Made by a program: the position numbers and the translations under genes
The notes under the pieces: generated by a model
The model's input: the letters and a program-made list of their open reading frames with translations, nothing else
Database searches by the model: none
Told to the model about the DNA's origin: nothing
Shown here: piece by piece, positions 5,118 through 5,138 of the stretch
How positions within the stretch are numbered: position 1 is the first letter of the stretch
Layout: every line of letters begins with the position of its first letter
DNA from: Oscillospiraceae bacterium
GTDB lineage: Bacteria > Bacillota > Clostridia > Oscillospirales > Oscillospiraceae
Length of the DNA stretch: 5,138 nucleotides
NCBI GenBank assembly: GCA_017558545.1
Contig: JAFYUG010000238.1
Coordinates: 1 to 5,138 of the forward strand
Direction of reading: 5' to 3'

Positions 5118-5138
5118 CCCCCCTTGGCTCCCCCCCTC
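5118..5138. repeat. C-rich tract, probable start of another intergenic repeat cut by the window edge
   Basis: The segment holds CCCTTGGCTCCCCCCCTC directly after the preceding element. CTTGGCTCCC resembles the start of a palindromic repeat family common in gut Clostridia, but its partner arm would lie beyond the window, so this is tentative. Confidence 0.35.

Noticed and set aside
4861..5138. Riboswitch, tRNA, CRISPR array or small gene in the right-hand intergenic stretch
   Set aside because: No cloverleaf, no regularly spaced long repeats and no open frame with a ribosome site were found; only the listed palindromes and direct repeats.

Overview
The window looks like a chromosomal stretch of a mid-GC, low-to-moderate GC Bacillota, probably a gut-type Clostridia. 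The reasons are strong AGGAGG-type ribosome sites, a consensus sigma-A promoter, a YtrA-type GntR regulator, a coiled-coil M23 hydrolase of the CwlO/PcsB kind, and small intergenic palindromic repeats of a type common in such genomes. Species assignment is inference. Every supported gene lies on the minus strand, so transcription runs from right to left.

Right part (3361-5138): a repeat-rich intergenic stretch at the window edge (about 5017-5138) is followed by a leader with a 22-bp-spaced direct repeat and a palindrome. Next comes a secreted coiled-coil M23 peptidoglycan hydrolase (3607-4854). A small uncharacterised protein of 58 residues (3428-3604) begins two bases after its stop. A good rho-independent terminator (3361-3402) closes this unit.

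Middle (3196-3360): a perfect TTGACA-17-TATAAT promoter is overlapped by one 26-bp inverted repeat and immediately followed by a second of the same 10-6-10 design. These are the likely operators of the regulator encoded just downstream.

Left part (1-3195): a tightly packed operon of five genes follows: a YtrA-like GntR repressor, a six-helix membrane protein, a three-helix membrane protein, an ABC ATPase, and a membrane-anchored extracytoplasmic protein cut by the left window edge. Junctions are a 4-base ATGA overlap, a 26-base overlap, a 2-base gap and a 7-base gap, so expression is very probably coupled. The layout resembles the Bacillus ytr operon (GntR, ABC ATPase, small ABC-2-like membrane subunits, extracytoplasmic component) without being identical in order or subunit size. 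The simplest model is an inducible ABC-2-type exporter or envelope-stress transporter repressed by its own first gene. Substrate and inducer cannot be read from the sequence.
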